A DNA stretch of 64,000 nucleotides from Halovenus amylolytica (GTDB lineage: Archaea > Halobacteriota > Halobacteria > Halobacteriales > Haloarculaceae): contig SAYS01000019.1 of NCBI GenBank assembly GCA_004015825.1, positions 28,331 to 92,330 on the forward strand. The letters are read 5' to 3'. The translations under genes were made by a program, and so were the position numbers. The notes beneath the pieces were generated by a model. That model ran no database searches. It saw only the letters and a list, made by a program, of their open reading frames with translations, and had not been told where the DNA came from. Below, in pieces: positions 35,618 through 44,812 of this stretch. Position 1 is the first letter of the stretch, and each line of letters opens with the position of its first letter.

Positions 35618-37320
35618 TTTTCGAGGTGCTCACGTACCGCGTCGACAGTCGTTTCTTCCAGTATTCGATCTGCGAGCGCTTCGGCGTCGTCCGTTTCGAT
35701 CGCAGTAATCTGCTCTTTGACTGCTGGAATCGTGACCGCGCTCATGCTGAACTCGTCGAGTCCAAGCCCGACCAGTAACTCGGTGTACGCCGGGTTGCCG
35801 GCCATCTCTCCACACATCCCGACCCAGGCGTTACCGGCGTGGCCCGCCTCGACAGTTCGGGCGATCGCCCGGAGCACTGCTGGCTCGGTCGGTTCGTGCA
35901 GCGTCGCGACGCGTTCGTTCTCCCGGTCTGCCGCCATCACGTACTGGGTGAGATCGTTGGTCCCGATAGAGAGGAAGTCGACCCGCTCGGCGAACGCTTC
36001 GGCGAGAAAGACTGCACTCGGTGTCTCTATCATCACCCCGAGCTCCGGCAGTTCGTACTCGATACCCTCGCGTTCGAGCTCCGCGGCGACCGACTCGACC
36101 ATTTCGAGAGCGGCCTCCAGTTCCGGCACCGTCGCGACCATCGGGAACATCACCGACAGCCGCCCGTCCTCGGCAGCGCCGGCCCGGAGCAAGGCCCGGA
36201 GTTGGCTCTCGAAGAGGTCGCTGTCGGGACCCAGCGAGCGCCGGATTCCCCGCTCCCCGAGAAATGGGTTCTCCTCCTCGGGCAGATCGAGGTAAGGCAC
36301 CTGCTTGTCGCCGCCGATATCCAGCGTACGAACGACCACGCGACCGTCGGGAAACGCCGCGAGTGCATCGCGGTAGGTCTCGAACTGCTCGTCTTCTGTC
36401 GGCGGCGAGTCCCGTTCGAGGAAGAGATACTCGGTCCGGAAGAGCCCGACTCCGTCTGCCCCCTGCTGGACAGCGGCCTCCACTTCGGCGAGTGTGCCGA
36501 CGTTCGCTGCCACCTCGATTTCTTTGCCGTCCGCCGTTGCCACTGGCTGTTCTCGGATCTCGACGTCACGACTCGTCGCTGCCTGTTCGCGCTGAGCGTC
36601 CGTCGGATCGACGGTCACAGTCCCAGCTTCGCCGTCGACGAGTACTGTCGCGCCCTCCTCGATCGTTTCGAGTGCGTCGCCGACGCCGACGACTGCCGGG
36701 ATGCCGAGTGAGCGTGCGAAGATCGCTGCATGGGAGGTCCGACCGCCGACAACCGTCGCGAATCCGGCGACGCGGTCGGGGTCGAGCTGTGCCGTCTCGC
36801 TCGGCGTCAGGCGTTCGGCGAGCAGGATCGTTCCCGCCGGCAGTTCGGCGAGATCGACTCGCTCACCGCTCGTCAGCAGGCGGAGCAGTCGGTCTCTGAC
36901 ATCCCTGAGGTCGTCGGCCCGCTCGCTCATCCGGCCGTCCATCCCCTCGAACTGGGCGATCGGATCCTCGAAGGCTTCCCCGACGGCGTACTCCGCCGGA
37001 AGCCCACCGTCGATCGCTTCTTCGACGCTCTCGACAATCTGTGGGTCGTCGACGAACTGTTTGTGCGCGTCGAACACTGCGGCCTCCTCTTCGCCGATGG
37101 CCTCGGCAGTGCGCTCACGTTCGGTTTCCAGTTCCGTCCGGGCCTGCTCGCGGGCGGTCTCGAATCGCTCCATTTCGGTCGCTGTGTCCGTCTCCGACTC
37201 CGCGGGTGGCTCCCCGAGTGAGAGATCCCTGCCGGGCTCGTACCAGCGAACAGTGCCGACGCCGGCGAGCGGTGTTGCCCCCGTCCCCTCGAAGTGTGCC
37301 GATGGCTGGTCAGATGACAT
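35614..37320 (-). CDS. ptsI: Phosphoenolpyruvate-protein phosphotransferase (PTS enzyme I)
   Basis: 568 residues. The N-terminal phosphohistidine domain carries the active histidine in GGRTSHAAIFARSLGIPAVVG near residue 195. The PEP-binding TIM barrel has FRTEYLFLERD near 297 and FLSIGTNDLTQYVMAADREN near 452, with the Cys-containing end GNAWVGMCGEMAGNP near 505. It passes phosphate from PEP to HPr. No HPr (ptsH), fructose PTS or dhaKLM gene is in the window, so its partners must lie elsewhere. The HTH regulator upstream lies on the same strand. Confidence 0.95.
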   Translation of the reverse strand: MSSDQPSAHFEGTGATPLAGVGTVRWYEPGRDLSLGEPPAESETDTATEMERFETAREQARTELETERERTAEAIGEEEAAVFDAHKQFVDDPQIVESVEEAIDGGLPAEYAVGEAFEDPIAQFEGMDGRMSERADDLRDVRDRLLRLLTSGERVDLAELPAGTILLAERLTPSETAQLDPDRVAGFATVVGGRTSHAAIFARSLGIPAVVGVGDALETIEEGATVLVDGEAGTVTVDPTDAQREQAATSRDVEIREQPVATADGKEIEVAANVGTLAEVEAAVQQGADGVGLFRTEYLFLERDSPPTEDEQFETYRDALAAFPDGRVVVRTLDIGGDKQVPYLDLPEEENPFLGERGIRRSLGPDSDLFESQLRALLRAGAAEDGRLSVMFPMVATVPELEAALEMVESVAAELEREGIEYELPELGVMIETPSAVFLAEAFAERVDFLSIGTNDLTQYVMAADRENERVATLHEPTEPAVLRAIARTVEAGHAGNAWVGMCGEMAGNPAYTELLVGLGLDEFSMSAVTIPAVKEQITAIETDDAEALADRILEETTVDAVREHLEN

Positions 37321-37401
37321 CGTCTACATCGGTGTAGGAGGCGAGCGAGTAAAGCAGTTATTTACCACTCGAACGAAAGAAATCCGGCGCTGTCGCGGCT
37401 G

Positions 37402-37788
37402 TTATTCATCCTGTCCGAACTCGTCGATCCGGCCGTGGACGTACTCGGTCCAGGCATCGAGTGTGTCGTGCATCAACTCCCGGGCCTCGGGCAGCGGTGT
37501 GGGGGCATACTGGTAGATGTGACCGCCACCGTCGAGGAGCCGTCGTTCGCGTGTCGCCAGCTCCTTCTCCCGGAGCGTCGACAGCGAGCGGTTGACGTTG
37601 CTCCTGTCGCGGTCCAGCTCGCCGGCGAGCTCGGCGACAGTGCTGTTTGGCTGGGTCAGGAGTGCCTCGTAGGTCCGGGCCTCGTGGCGCTGGATATTGA
37701 ACACGCAGACAAGAACCTCTTCGAGTTCCGGCTCCTCGCCCAGCATGAGTTCGCGAAACTGCGCGGGTGAGGGATCAGCGTCGACCAT
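37402..37788 (-). CDS. TrmB-like helix-turn-helix regulator
   Basis: About 128 residues, with a winged helix at LVCVFNIQRHEARTYEALL and STVAELAGELDRDRSNVNRSL, followed by the wing ERRLLDGGGHIYQYAPTPL and a C-terminal helix. It resembles the DNA-binding domain of archaeal TrmB-type sugar regulators without the effector domain. It lies 81 bp upstream of ptsI on the same strand, so it may control it. An ATG at 37797 would add three residues. Confidence 0.75.
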   Translation of the reverse strand: MVDADPSPAQFRELMLGEEPELEEVLVCVFNIQRHEARTYEALLTQPNSTVAELAGELDRDRSNVNRSLSTLREKELATRERRLLDGGGHIYQYAPTPLPEARELMHDTLDAWTEYVHGRIDEFGQDE

Positions 37789-37854
37789 ACACGCCATAGA
37801 ACCCCATCCCGAATAAAGACCCGCATATTGCCGTTCGGATCCTGGAGCGCCCGA

Positions 37855-38106
37855 TCAGTTCTCCGCGCTATCGGTGCTGGCGTACCCCTGCTGGCGAAGA
37901 CACTCCCGCATCTCCGCTTCGGAGCTGTGTTTGTGCAGGCGGGCCGGTGTATCGCAGTAGTACGTCTCCCCGTCGTGGCGGAGCGTAACCTCGTGCTCCG
38001 AACCGAGGAACTCGGTTCGGACGACGACGCGGCGACCCTCGTTGATCGCCTCGATGAGTTCGTTTATCTGCATCTCTCCAGCCGAAATCACGAGCGGGTC
38101 AGTCAT
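37855..38106 (-). CDS. Small conserved haloarchaeal protein
   Basis: 83 residues. MQINELIEAINEGRRVVVRT is followed by a beta-rich piece FLGSEHEVTLRHDGETYYCDTP and a charged helix HSSEAEMRECLRQQGYA. It has one Cys in each half. It is soluble, and the function is unknown (DUF8001-like). It is divergent from the histidine phosphatase gene, with starts 85 bp apart. Confidence 0.68.
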   Translation of the reverse strand: MTDPLVISAGEMQINELIEAINEGRRVVVRTEFLGSEHEVTLRHDGETYYCDTPARLHKHSSEAEMRECLRQQGYASTDSAEN

Positions 38107-38191
38107 ACTCTCCTTTTGTGTGACGTCCTATTTCAGTGGCCCGCTTCCCGGAGCCGGTGGAGTAAACTTTGTTGCCGACCACGGTACGGGT

Positions 38192-38821
38192 GTGACTGCG
38201 GAGACCACGATCTTGCTCGTCCGCCACGGCGAGACCCCCTGGAACCGCGCCGGCCGGATACAGGGCTGGGCACCGACACGGCTCACGGACCGCGGCCGAC
38301 AACAGGCATCTCGGCTCGGACAGGTGCTGGCTGCCGAGTACGACATCGACCGACTCGTCTCGTCGGATCTCTCCCGGACCCGCGAGACGACCGCCCAGAT
38401 CCGTCAGGGTGGCGTCGATGCTACTCCCGTCTTCGACCGCTCGTGGCGCGAACGCCACATGGGTATCTACCAGGGATTTACCCGCGAAGACCTCCACGCC
38501 CGGTTCCCCTCGTTCGCGATCGAAAACGGTGCGGTTGCCCTCGAAGAAACTCCCGAGGGCGGCGAAGCGTTCGGGGAACTGTACGACCGCATTCAGACTG
38601 GCTGGTCACAGCTCTGTGACGACGCCGACAGCGAGACGGTCGTCGTCGTCACACACGGCGGTCCGATCACGGTCGTTCTGGCGGCGCTCAAAGGGCAGGA
38701 TCTGATTACTGCTGTCGAGGAACATCACATTTCGAACTGCTCTGTGACTGCTGTCCGCCCAGCAAAAAACGACATTCTCCGAGAGAACGTGCAGCCGTTC
38801 GACAATCCGTCCGATTCGTAA
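38192..38821 (+). CDS. Histidine phosphatase (phosphoglycerate mutase-like)
   Basis: 209 residues from a GTG start (VTAETTILLVRHGETPWN). The phosphohistidine motif LVRHGET is at residues ~9-15, with the second conserved His in VVVVTHGGPITVVL near 160, and Arg and Glu in SSDLSRTRETTAQI and RERHMGIYQG. It may act as a cofactor-dependent mutase or a broad phosphatase. The GTG is preferred because the open frame upstream is antisense to the small gene at 37855. Confidence 0.88.
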   Translation: MTAETTILLVRHGETPWNRAGRIQGWAPTRLTDRGRQQASRLGQVLAAEYDIDRLVSSDLSRTRETTAQIRQGGVDATPVFDRSWRERHMGIYQGFTREDLHARFPSFAIENGAVALEETPEGGEAFGELYDRIQTGWSQLCDDADSETVVVVTHGGPITVVLAALKGQDLITAVEEHHISNCSVTAVRPAKNDILRENVQPFDNPSDS

Positions 38822-38896
38822 AGTGATTATTGTGATCGAGTCACAGATCTCGGCGTGTCACAGCGTCTAACTCACAGTTTGCGTTACCAGAGCGCC

Positions 38897-38913
38897 GACG
38901 GCCATCGGCCGTC
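38897..38913. terminator. Short hairpin between convergent genes
   Basis: GACGGCC and GGCCGTC pair around a three-base loop in the 141-bp gap where the histidine phosphatase gene and larE converge. No T tract follows on either side, so termination is only a suggestion from position. Confidence 0.3.
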
Positions 38914-38962
38914 TGCTCGGGAGCGTTCATCTCCCGGCGGGACAGACTCGCAATAACCACTA

Positions 38963-39817
38963 TCAGTCGGTCGGATACTCTGCGCCGAGGGGGTCGGGGC
39001 CACTCTCTTCGTCTGTTTCTGCCGGACTCACGCTCCCGGTCTGATAGCCGTATAAATCGAGTGTGACGTGATCGAAGCCGAGATCGGAGATGTGATCCCG
39101 CGCTGCCCGGACGAATTCGGGATCGAGCGCCACGTCGAGTTCCGACTCGCCGACTTCGATGCGTGCGAGGCCGTCGTGGTCGCGCACACGAAACTGTTCG
39201 AACCCCCAGGTCCGGAGCAGCCGCTCCGCCTTCTCGATGCGGGTCAGTCGCTCCTCGGTCACTTCGAGTCCCGTTGGAATCCGCGAGGAGAGACAGGCCA
39301 TCGACGGTTTGTCTGCGACGGAGAGGTCGTACTGGTTTGCGATCTCGCGGACCTCCTGTTTGGTGATGTCGTGGGCCAGCAGCGGCGAGTAGGCGTCGAG
39401 CTCGTCGACGGCCTGCAGCCCCGGTCGGTGACCCTCGCCGGGGTCCGAGGCGTTCGTGCCGTCACAGACCGTCTCGATGCCGAGTTCTTCGGCCCGGTCG
39501 AACATCGCGCCGAGTCGCATCGATCGGCAGTGGTAGCATCGCTTGTCGTCGTTTTCGATGAATGCCTCGCTATCGAGTTCGCTGAACTCGACGATGTCGT
39601 GGCGGATGCCGATCTCCTCGGCGACTCGCTTCGCGTCGGCCAGTTCCTCGGCCGGGAGTGTCTCGCTGCGTGCCGTACAGGCGACGGCATCCGAGCCGAG
39701 CACGTCGTGTGCAATCGCGGCGACGATGCTCGAATCCACACCGCCGGAGAAGGCGATCAACACTCCATCTTTCTCGGCGAGGTCTGCCCGGGCGGCGTCG
39801 AGTTTCGCGTCGACCAT
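38963..39817 (-). CDS. larE: ATP-dependent sacrificial sulfur transferase LarE
   Basis: 284 residues, a PP-loop enzyme. The ATP motif SGGVDSS lies at residues 24-30. The cysteine corresponding to the sulfur donor Cys176 of Lactobacillus LarE is Cys175 in PSMACLSSRIPTG. A CxxC pair KRCYHCR lies at 94-97. LarE builds the nickel-pincer nucleotide cofactor by giving up its own cysteine sulfur. No larB, larC or larA is in the window. The ATG at 39817 (MVDAKLDAARAD) is used. The longer frame is basic and atypical. Confidence 0.88.
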   Translation of the reverse strand: MVDAKLDAARADLAEKDGVLIAFSGGVDSSIVAAIAHDVLGSDAVACTARSETLPAEELADAKRVAEEIGIRHDIVEFSELDSEAFIENDDKRCYHCRSMRLGAMFDRAEELGIETVCDGTNASDPGEGHRPGLQAVDELDAYSPLLAHDITKQEVREIANQYDLSVADKPSMACLSSRIPTGLEVTEERLTRIEKAERLLRTWGFEQFRVRDHDGLARIEVGESELDVALDPEFVRAARDHISDLGFDHVTLDLYGYQTGSVSPAETDEESGPDPLGAEYPTD

Positions 39818-39903
39818 GGATTTTCTTTCCGCTCGGCGAGCAAAAGTACGTCGCACTCTGGATGATCGTTCGGAGTTTCGAGTGAAATATCTGGTCGAGT
39901 TAA

Positions 39904-40051
39904 GAACAGCAAGAAAGCCCCGAGACGCTGAACTCGGGGGACTTGCTGCGCTCCGGTAGGTGCTTGCGGCGTCCGCTTTCGTTCAGCGTCCCGCCCCTTT
40001 CAGTCCCACCCGGCCTGGAAAGTCACACTGGGTAGGACTTTCTTGCTGCTT
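39904..40051. repeat. Dispersed structured element, copy B (deleted and inverted)
   Basis: 148 bp between larE and purO. The outer arms at 39904-39917 and 40038-40051 pair in about 13 of 14 positions. One perfect 10-bp side arm (39924-39933 with 39981-39990) matches the reverse complement of arm 3 of copy A, so this copy lies in the opposite orientation. The central arm is reduced to about 9 pairs (40003-40011 with 40030-40038, one mismatch). The other side arm and half of the central arm are lost. It looks like a deletion derivative of the full element. Confidence 0.75.
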
Positions 40052-40101
40052 CAGAGGCACCTCACCATCATTTCAAATAAGCAAACGCCACCCGATACAG
40101 A

Positions 40102-40707
40102 CTACTCTTCGTTGACGACTGCCGTCTCGAATCCGTCCTCCGTCGCCGCAACGCCAGCGGCACAGACCTGGTGTTCGAACTCGTGGTCGTACAGCTCACG
40201 GGCCGCTCCAGCGGCATCCGTCGCCTCCAGATCGAACGCTCCGGGGCTATCTCGCTCGTAGGTTGCGACGAGCGTCGGCTCGTCCACCTCCTCGACGAGC
40301 AGTGCATCCCGCCGGACAGTACCGATGAATGCCGACGATCCATCTGCAGTCGCTGATGGATCGTCTTCGAGACCGACGATGCCGGCAATCCGCGGCGTGT
40401 CGTAGTCGTCTTTCTCGAAATCCAGTGCGAGCAGTGGCTCGGCCAGTGCGTCCTTGGCGGGGTAGCCCAGCGCGAGTTTCTCGGCAATCGGATCGACGTG
40501 CGAGCCGTTCCCGAGCACTGCGCCGCGGTCGGTGAGTCGAACGCAGTTGTAGGAGATGTAGGGGTTGTCCGTCTCCGGCGCGTCGGCAGTCGGTCCGACG
40601 GTGATCGTCCCGTCGCGTGTGGTTGCCTTCCTGTTCGGGAACGACCGCGAGGAGACGCGGTAGGCGCCTACCTCGGGGCTGACGACGATAAAGCGTCCAA
40701 CGTACAT
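40102..40707 (-). CDS. purO: Archaeal IMP cyclohydrolase (PurO)
   Basis: 201 residues. It closes the purine ring of FAICAR to make IMP. The N-terminus [20 protein letters not shown] and the following SFPNR, together with [11 protein letters not shown] and the GNGSHVDPI segment, are diagnostic of the archaeal enzyme, which is unrelated to the bacterial PurH domain. There is no other purine gene next to it. Repeat copy B lies just downstream. Confidence 0.92.
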   Translation of the reverse strand: MYVGRFIVVSPEVGAYRVSSRSFPNRKATTRDGTITVGPTADAPETDNPYISYNCVRLTDRGAVLGNGSHVDPIAEKLALGYPAKDALAEPLLALDFEKDDYDTPRIAGIVGLEDDPSATADGSSAFIGTVRRDALLVEEVDEPTLVATYERDSPGAFDLEATDAAGAARELYDHEFEHQVCAAGVAATEDGFETAVVNEE

Positions 40708-40851
40708 GCTGGGAATCTCCCGCGTCTGTGAGCATGTAGGTGTCGATACGATGCTGGAACGGGGTCACCAGGCGGTTTCTGGTTCCGTCCCAGCGTTGCT
40801 TTCGAAAATAATTTTACGTTGTTAGTTTTGTGTTCCGATAGATATCAACTA

Positions 40852-41973
40852 ATGACATCGAGGAGATCGCTTGCTGACGATTCCCGTGCAGTAGGTCGGA
40901 CGTTCCTGGTAGGTCTGCTCGCGGTCGGACTCGTCGCTGCTGTTGGATTTCTCCTTTTCGGCGGTGTTCTCACTGACGGGGGGTCTGAGGAACCGACAGC
41001 AACGGGTGGTGACGGGTCGGATACTGAACCGCCAGCAGACGGCGGCGACGAAGACAGCGACCCGGATAATTCCAGTAGAGACGATCCACCGTCGAGGGTC
41101 GATGTCGAGGTCGATCTCTGGGAGCAGGCGGTCGGCGATCGGTTGCTGTACTCCAGTCTCTCGCTCCGTAATGCGTCAGGTGGCGTAGTCGAAAATAAGA
41201 GTCTCACCGGAATCAGTTCGACGACGTTCGAGGATCTCAGCTACGACGAAAACTACACCATCAGTGCGAAAGCCGAGAACTGGCCCGCAAAGACGGTCGA
41301 GTTTACTGCCAGCGAAAATCACGAGGAGGATGTGGTCGTCGGCTACGAGTTCCGGAGTGCCGACTCTTTCGGGTACTCTGCCTATGTGAATCTCACTGAA
41401 CTAAATAGTGAAAAGCACGAAACGAAGGGACTGTACGATAATGGAGAAGCAGTCTACTACGTACAGTTTTTGAACGATGATGGCAGCGATGCAGCAGAAG
41501 TAGAATACTACGTAGCACCGGATCGGACGACTTACGGGTTGAGTAATACCGGAGAAAATGAACTTGATCATCCAGGATGGGGATATGTGGATTTTCAAGC
41601 CAACGATCCCGTTTTCAAAGGGCTTGATCAGTATGAGGAACGGACATTCGTAAAAAGGATCAAAATAGGGGAGAACAGAAGGCGACAATTCCTCACAGAG
41701 AGAACTGCAGGCCGGACGCTTGATATGTATGAAGTAAATCTCAGTAGCCACTATTCAGAGGACGATGCAGGGAATTTATATAATAATGCTGTAGCATACG
41801 TTGATTCACAGACGGGCTACGTGGTTCGGGTTGAAAGCGATGGCATCGTATTTGCAGATGGCCGTGCAGGGAGCGACTGGTATCATAATGCAGGACACGT
41901 GATTTACGAATTCTATGACTTCGAAAAGGAAATCGATATTTCGAGAGATGATATGGATCTGGAGCCACCGTAA
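40852..41973 (+). CDS. Secreted or membrane-anchored acidic protein, mosaic composition
   Basis: 373 residues. A signal anchor (~15-40, FLVGLLAVGLVAAVGFLLFGG) is followed by an Asp/Glu/Ser-rich low-complexity linker (~43-80) and then a beta-rich domain with LWEQAVGDRLLYSSLSL. The 3' half, from about 41400, is clearly richer in A+T than the 5' half, with Asn, Lys and Ile becoming frequent, and encodes HAFT-like charged segments of unknown fold. This suggests recombination or acquisition of the distal part. No enzyme motif was found. Start MTSRRSLADDSRAVG at 40852. Confidence 0.7.
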   Translation: MTSRRSLADDSRAVGRTFLVGLLAVGLVAAVGFLLFGGVLTDGGSEEPTATGGDGSDTEPPADGGDEDSDPDNSSRDDPPSRVDVEVDLWEQAVGDRLLYSSLSLRNASGGVVENKSLTGISSTTFEDLSYDENYTISAKAENWPAKTVEFTASENHEEDVVVGYEFRSADSFGYSAYVNLTELNSEKHETKGLYDNGEAVYYVQFLNDDGSDAAEVEYYVAPDRTTYGLSNTGENELDHPGWGYVDFQANDPVFKGLDQYEERTFVKRIKIGENRRRQFLTERTAGRTLDMYEVNLSSHYSEDDAGNLYNNAVAYVDSQTGYVVRVESDGIVFADGRAGSDWYHNAGHVIYEFYDFEKEIDISRDDMDLEPP

Positions 41974-42089
41974 TCTGTCTTGAATTGTAGATAATCTCTT
42001 TTAAGAATGGACGGGAGGTCGCTAAGCTACCGGGCTCTCGGCATTCATGCTCCCCTTCTATTCAAGAGTCGATTTTTAAATAATAGTCT

Positions 42090-43298
42090 TCAAGGTGCGA
42101 TACGGCCGGCGTCACTATTTCCTCTCCTATTGGTACCATTGGATTTCTCATCTTTATTCCTCTCATTATTATCCTTCCTATTTCTCCCATCACTCCCTCT
42201 TGTTGGCCCCTCATCTCGATTTGCGCGGACTTCAAATTTGGTGTGTGCACCATAGATTCGCGTTTCTCCAGTACCGGTCGTCCAGAAGGAGAGTGACGTG
42301 GAGCTGACCGGGTTGGTTGCTTCGACAGTCCCTCCTGTGGACCTCATAGAGATAGTATCAATCCCTTCTGGTTCTCTTCCCCACCAGCCGTACTCATGTG
42401 GGTCACTCTCAAGTGCCAGGTGTGGAAATTCGGCAGTACTCTGTGTGAATGGGTGGCTGATAACTGTCTTTCCGGTCGTTTCTTCGTAGGTGCGTAATCC
42501 AATGGAGTAGCTGAATCTCTTGCCGGCTCGTATCCATTTGTCTCCGGTTGACGTCGACTCTAGTCCAGACGTCGTGCCGGTAAACTCCACGGCGAGCGAA
42601 TTCAGATCGTACTCTCCGGACCGTGTTCGGACGGTTCCGTTATTTACACCGAACTGGCCGTCTTCGACCGTGAGTGTGTGTTCGTCGATTCTGCTTCGCC
42701 CTCGCTGGTCGGTCACCCGCGCCTCGACGACGACCTCGCCTGGCTCGTTCACTGCCGGCGTAATCGCATCCGTGGTCAGGTTGCCGTCGACGAATGTGGC
42801 GTCGTACTGCTGGCCGTCGACGAACCAGGTGAGCGAAGAAAGTGGCTCGTCACCAGCGCTGGCGGTCAGGTTGATCGTCGGGCGGTCGCCGACGAGCACT
42901 ATCTCTGGCCCCGAAATCGTCACTTCCGGCGGCTCGGACTCGGTGACGGTGACCCGCAGCGTGTCGGTCGCAGAGCGCCCCTCCTCGTCGGTGACGGTGA
43001 CAGTGGCGTTATAGATGCCCGTTCTTGTGGGCCGGAAGTTCGTCCGCTCGCAGCTGCGACACGCTGGCGTGGTGGTGGTCCCGTCGGGCCGTTCGATCTC
43101 CCACTCGAAGCCGACGATCTCGCTGTCGGGGGAAACCGAGCCGCCGGCATCGAGATAGACGGTGGTACCCTGCTTGACAGATTGATCCAGCCCGGCGTCT
43201 GCGAGCGGCTCCTCCGCTGTTCCGGCGGCGACGCCGACTGTCCCGGCAGTGACGCCAAGACAGACGACCAGCAAGATGACGACACGTCTGCACTTCAT
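42090..43298 (-). CDS. Secreted PKD-domain protein
   Basis: 402 residues. A Sec signal (MKCRRVVILLVVCLGVTAG) precedes two PKD/Ig-like domains. The first has PLADAGLDQSVKQGTTVYLD and TGIYNATVTVTDEEGRSATD. The second begins EVTISGPEIVLVGDRP. A C-terminal beta domain follows (~215-370), and a hydrophilic, Arg/Asn/Lys-rich tail (~370-402) is unusual for a haloarchaeon. No sorting signal (PGF-CTERM) or TM anchor is visible, so it may be fully secreted. The terminal ~150 bp are lower in G+C. It is convergent with the preceding surface protein gene. Confidence 0.78.
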   Translation of the reverse strand: MKCRRVVILLVVCLGVTAGTVGVAAGTAEEPLADAGLDQSVKQGTTVYLDAGGSVSPDSEIVGFEWEIERPDGTTTTPACRSCERTNFRPTRTGIYNATVTVTDEEGRSATDTLRVTVTESEPPEVTISGPEIVLVGDRPTINLTASAGDEPLSSLTWFVDGQQYDATFVDGNLTTDAITPAVNEPGEVVVEARVTDQRGRSRIDEHTLTVEDGQFGVNNGTVRTRSGEYDLNSLAVEFTGTTSGLESTSTGDKWIRAGKRFSYSIGLRTYEETTGKTVISHPFTQSTAEFPHLALESDPHEYGWWGREPEGIDTISMRSTGGTVEATNPVSSTSLSFWTTGTGETRIYGAHTKFEVRANRDEGPTRGSDGRNRKDNNERNKDEKSNGTNRRGNSDAGRIAP

Positions 43299-43417
43299 CT
43301 CACCGGCGATTGCTCTCTCATCGAATAAAAAGTTCGGCATTTCGACCGACTGGCGGGCGCGCGGACCACCGCTGGCTCTCCGGCAGTCATTTTTGTACGT
43401 CGACCAAACAGTTCAGT

Positions 43418-44077
43418 ATGAGCGGCGCCCACCCCATCGTCTCCCGTCTGTACGATCCAGTTATGGCGATTCCCGAACGGACCATGTTGCCCGAACACCG
43501 CGAGTATCTCGTCGCAGATCTCTCGGGGAGGGTTCTCGATCTCGGTGCTGGCACGGGCGCTATGTTCCCCTACTTTGCTGGCCACCCGGAGATCGAACTG
43601 CACGCGATCGAACCTGACCCCGGGATGCGCCGACAGGCCGAATCGAAAGCCCACTCACTCGGCCTCCCAGTCGAGATCTCGGATGCCGGTGGCGAGTCAC
43701 TCCCCTACGAGGACGATTCTTTCGACGCGGTCGTCGCCTCCTACGTTTTCTGTACGATCCCCGATCCGGCCGCCGCGCTCTCGGAGGTAGCGCGCGTGCT
43801 CAAACCCGGTGGTGAGTTCCGGTTTCTCGAACACGTGCGAGCCGACGGGGTCGTCGGAGAACTGCACGATCTGCTCGCACCGGCCTGGCACACCGTGGCG
43901 GGGGGGTGTCATCTGAACCGCGAAACCGGCACGATGTTCCGAACAGACGAGCGGTTCGAACTCGTCGATTACAGCCAGCTGTCCGGGCGCACCATGCCGA
44001 TGATTCGCGGGACCCTCGAACGGCGCCCCGAGTCACAGCTATATCGCTGGATACTCGACTGGGTGCCGGTCTGGTAG
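43418..44077 (+). CDS. Class I SAM-dependent methyltransferase
   Basis: 219 residues. SAM-binding motif I is LDLGAGTGAMFPYFAG near residue 39, followed by the acidic residue in HAIEPDPGMRR, motif post-II DDSFDAVVASYVFC and LKPGGEFRFLEHVR. The C-terminal arrangement (HDLLAPAWHTVAGGCHLNRET) resembles UbiE/Methyltransf_11 proteins such as thiol methyltransferase-like enzymes. The substrate is unknown. The start MSGAHPIVSRLYDPVM at 43418 is typical of the group. Confidence 0.87.
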   Translation: MSGAHPIVSRLYDPVMAIPERTMLPEHREYLVADLSGRVLDLGAGTGAMFPYFAGHPEIELHAIEPDPGMRRQAESKAHSLGLPVEISDAGGESLPYEDDSFDAVVASYVFCTIPDPAAALSEVARVLKPGGEFRFLEHVRADGVVGELHDLLAPAWHTVAGGCHLNRETGTMFRTDERFELVDYSQLSGRTMPMIRGTLERRPESQLYRWILDWVPVW

Positions 44078-44117
44078 CGGGATCGGAGTTAAGAGGTAGC
44101 CACCCCCAGATCGATGT

Positions 44118-44810
44118 ATGGACGGACAGACAGCCGTCGTTACGGGAGCGAGCAGGGGGATCGGACACGCTGTCGCACACGCCTTCGCGGAGGCGGGCGC
44201 ACACGTCGTCATCTGTGCGCGGGACGGCGACGCGATCGAGGCTGTCGCAGCCGAGATCGAAGCGAACGGTGGGAAGGCAACCGCGACACGAGCAGACGTT
44301 CGCGATCAGTTCGACGTCGAGCGACTGATGGAGAAAGCCGCCGCGATCGGTGGGACGATTGATTACGTCATCGCGAACGCGGCGGTCTATCACGGCGAAA
44401 CTGGCTCGACACCGCTGTCGGCGGAGAGTTACTCGGCGTTCGACGACCACATGCGGACGAACGCTCGCGGGACCTTCGCGACGATCCGTGAAGCGTTGCC
44501 CCATCTCGATGCCGACGGACGCGTCCTCGTCGCATCCGGCTCGGTCGCCCGCGAGCCATACCCCGGCTACGGCTCCTACGCCGTCTCCAAAGCGGCCGCA
44601 GAAGCAGTCGCGCGCGGCTTCGGTGCCGATATCGACAACGTCGTCGCCGTGGTCGATCCCGGACAGGTCGCAACCGATCTGTCGGGTGGGGAGGGACACG
44701 ATCCTGCGGACGTCGCCGAACAGTTCCGGTGGGCCGCGACCGAAGCACCGGTGGAGACGATCGACGGTGAGGTCGTCGACCGGAAAGCGTGGCGGCGCGC
44801 AACGCGCTAA
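44118..44810 (+). CDS. Short-chain dehydrogenase/reductase (SDR)
   Basis: 230 residues. NAD(P)-binding TGASRGIG lies at residues ~9-16, NAA near 93, catalytic Ser in VASGSVA, and YxxxK in YGSYAVSKAAAE near 154. The Arg after the TGxxxGIG start suggests NADPH. The substrate is unknown. It lies 40 bp downstream of the methyltransferase and is probably cotranscribed. Confidence 0.9.
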   Translation: MDGQTAVVTGASRGIGHAVAHAFAEAGAHVVICARDGDAIEAVAAEIEANGGKATATRADVRDQFDVERLMEKAAAIGGTIDYVIANAAVYHGETGSTPLSAESYSAFDDHMRTNARGTFATIREALPHLDADGRVLVASGSVAREPYPGYGSYAVSKAAAEAVARGFGADIDNVVAVVDPGQVATDLSGGEGHDPADVAEQFRWAATEAPVETIDGEVVDRKAWRRATR

Positions 44811-44812
44811 GC

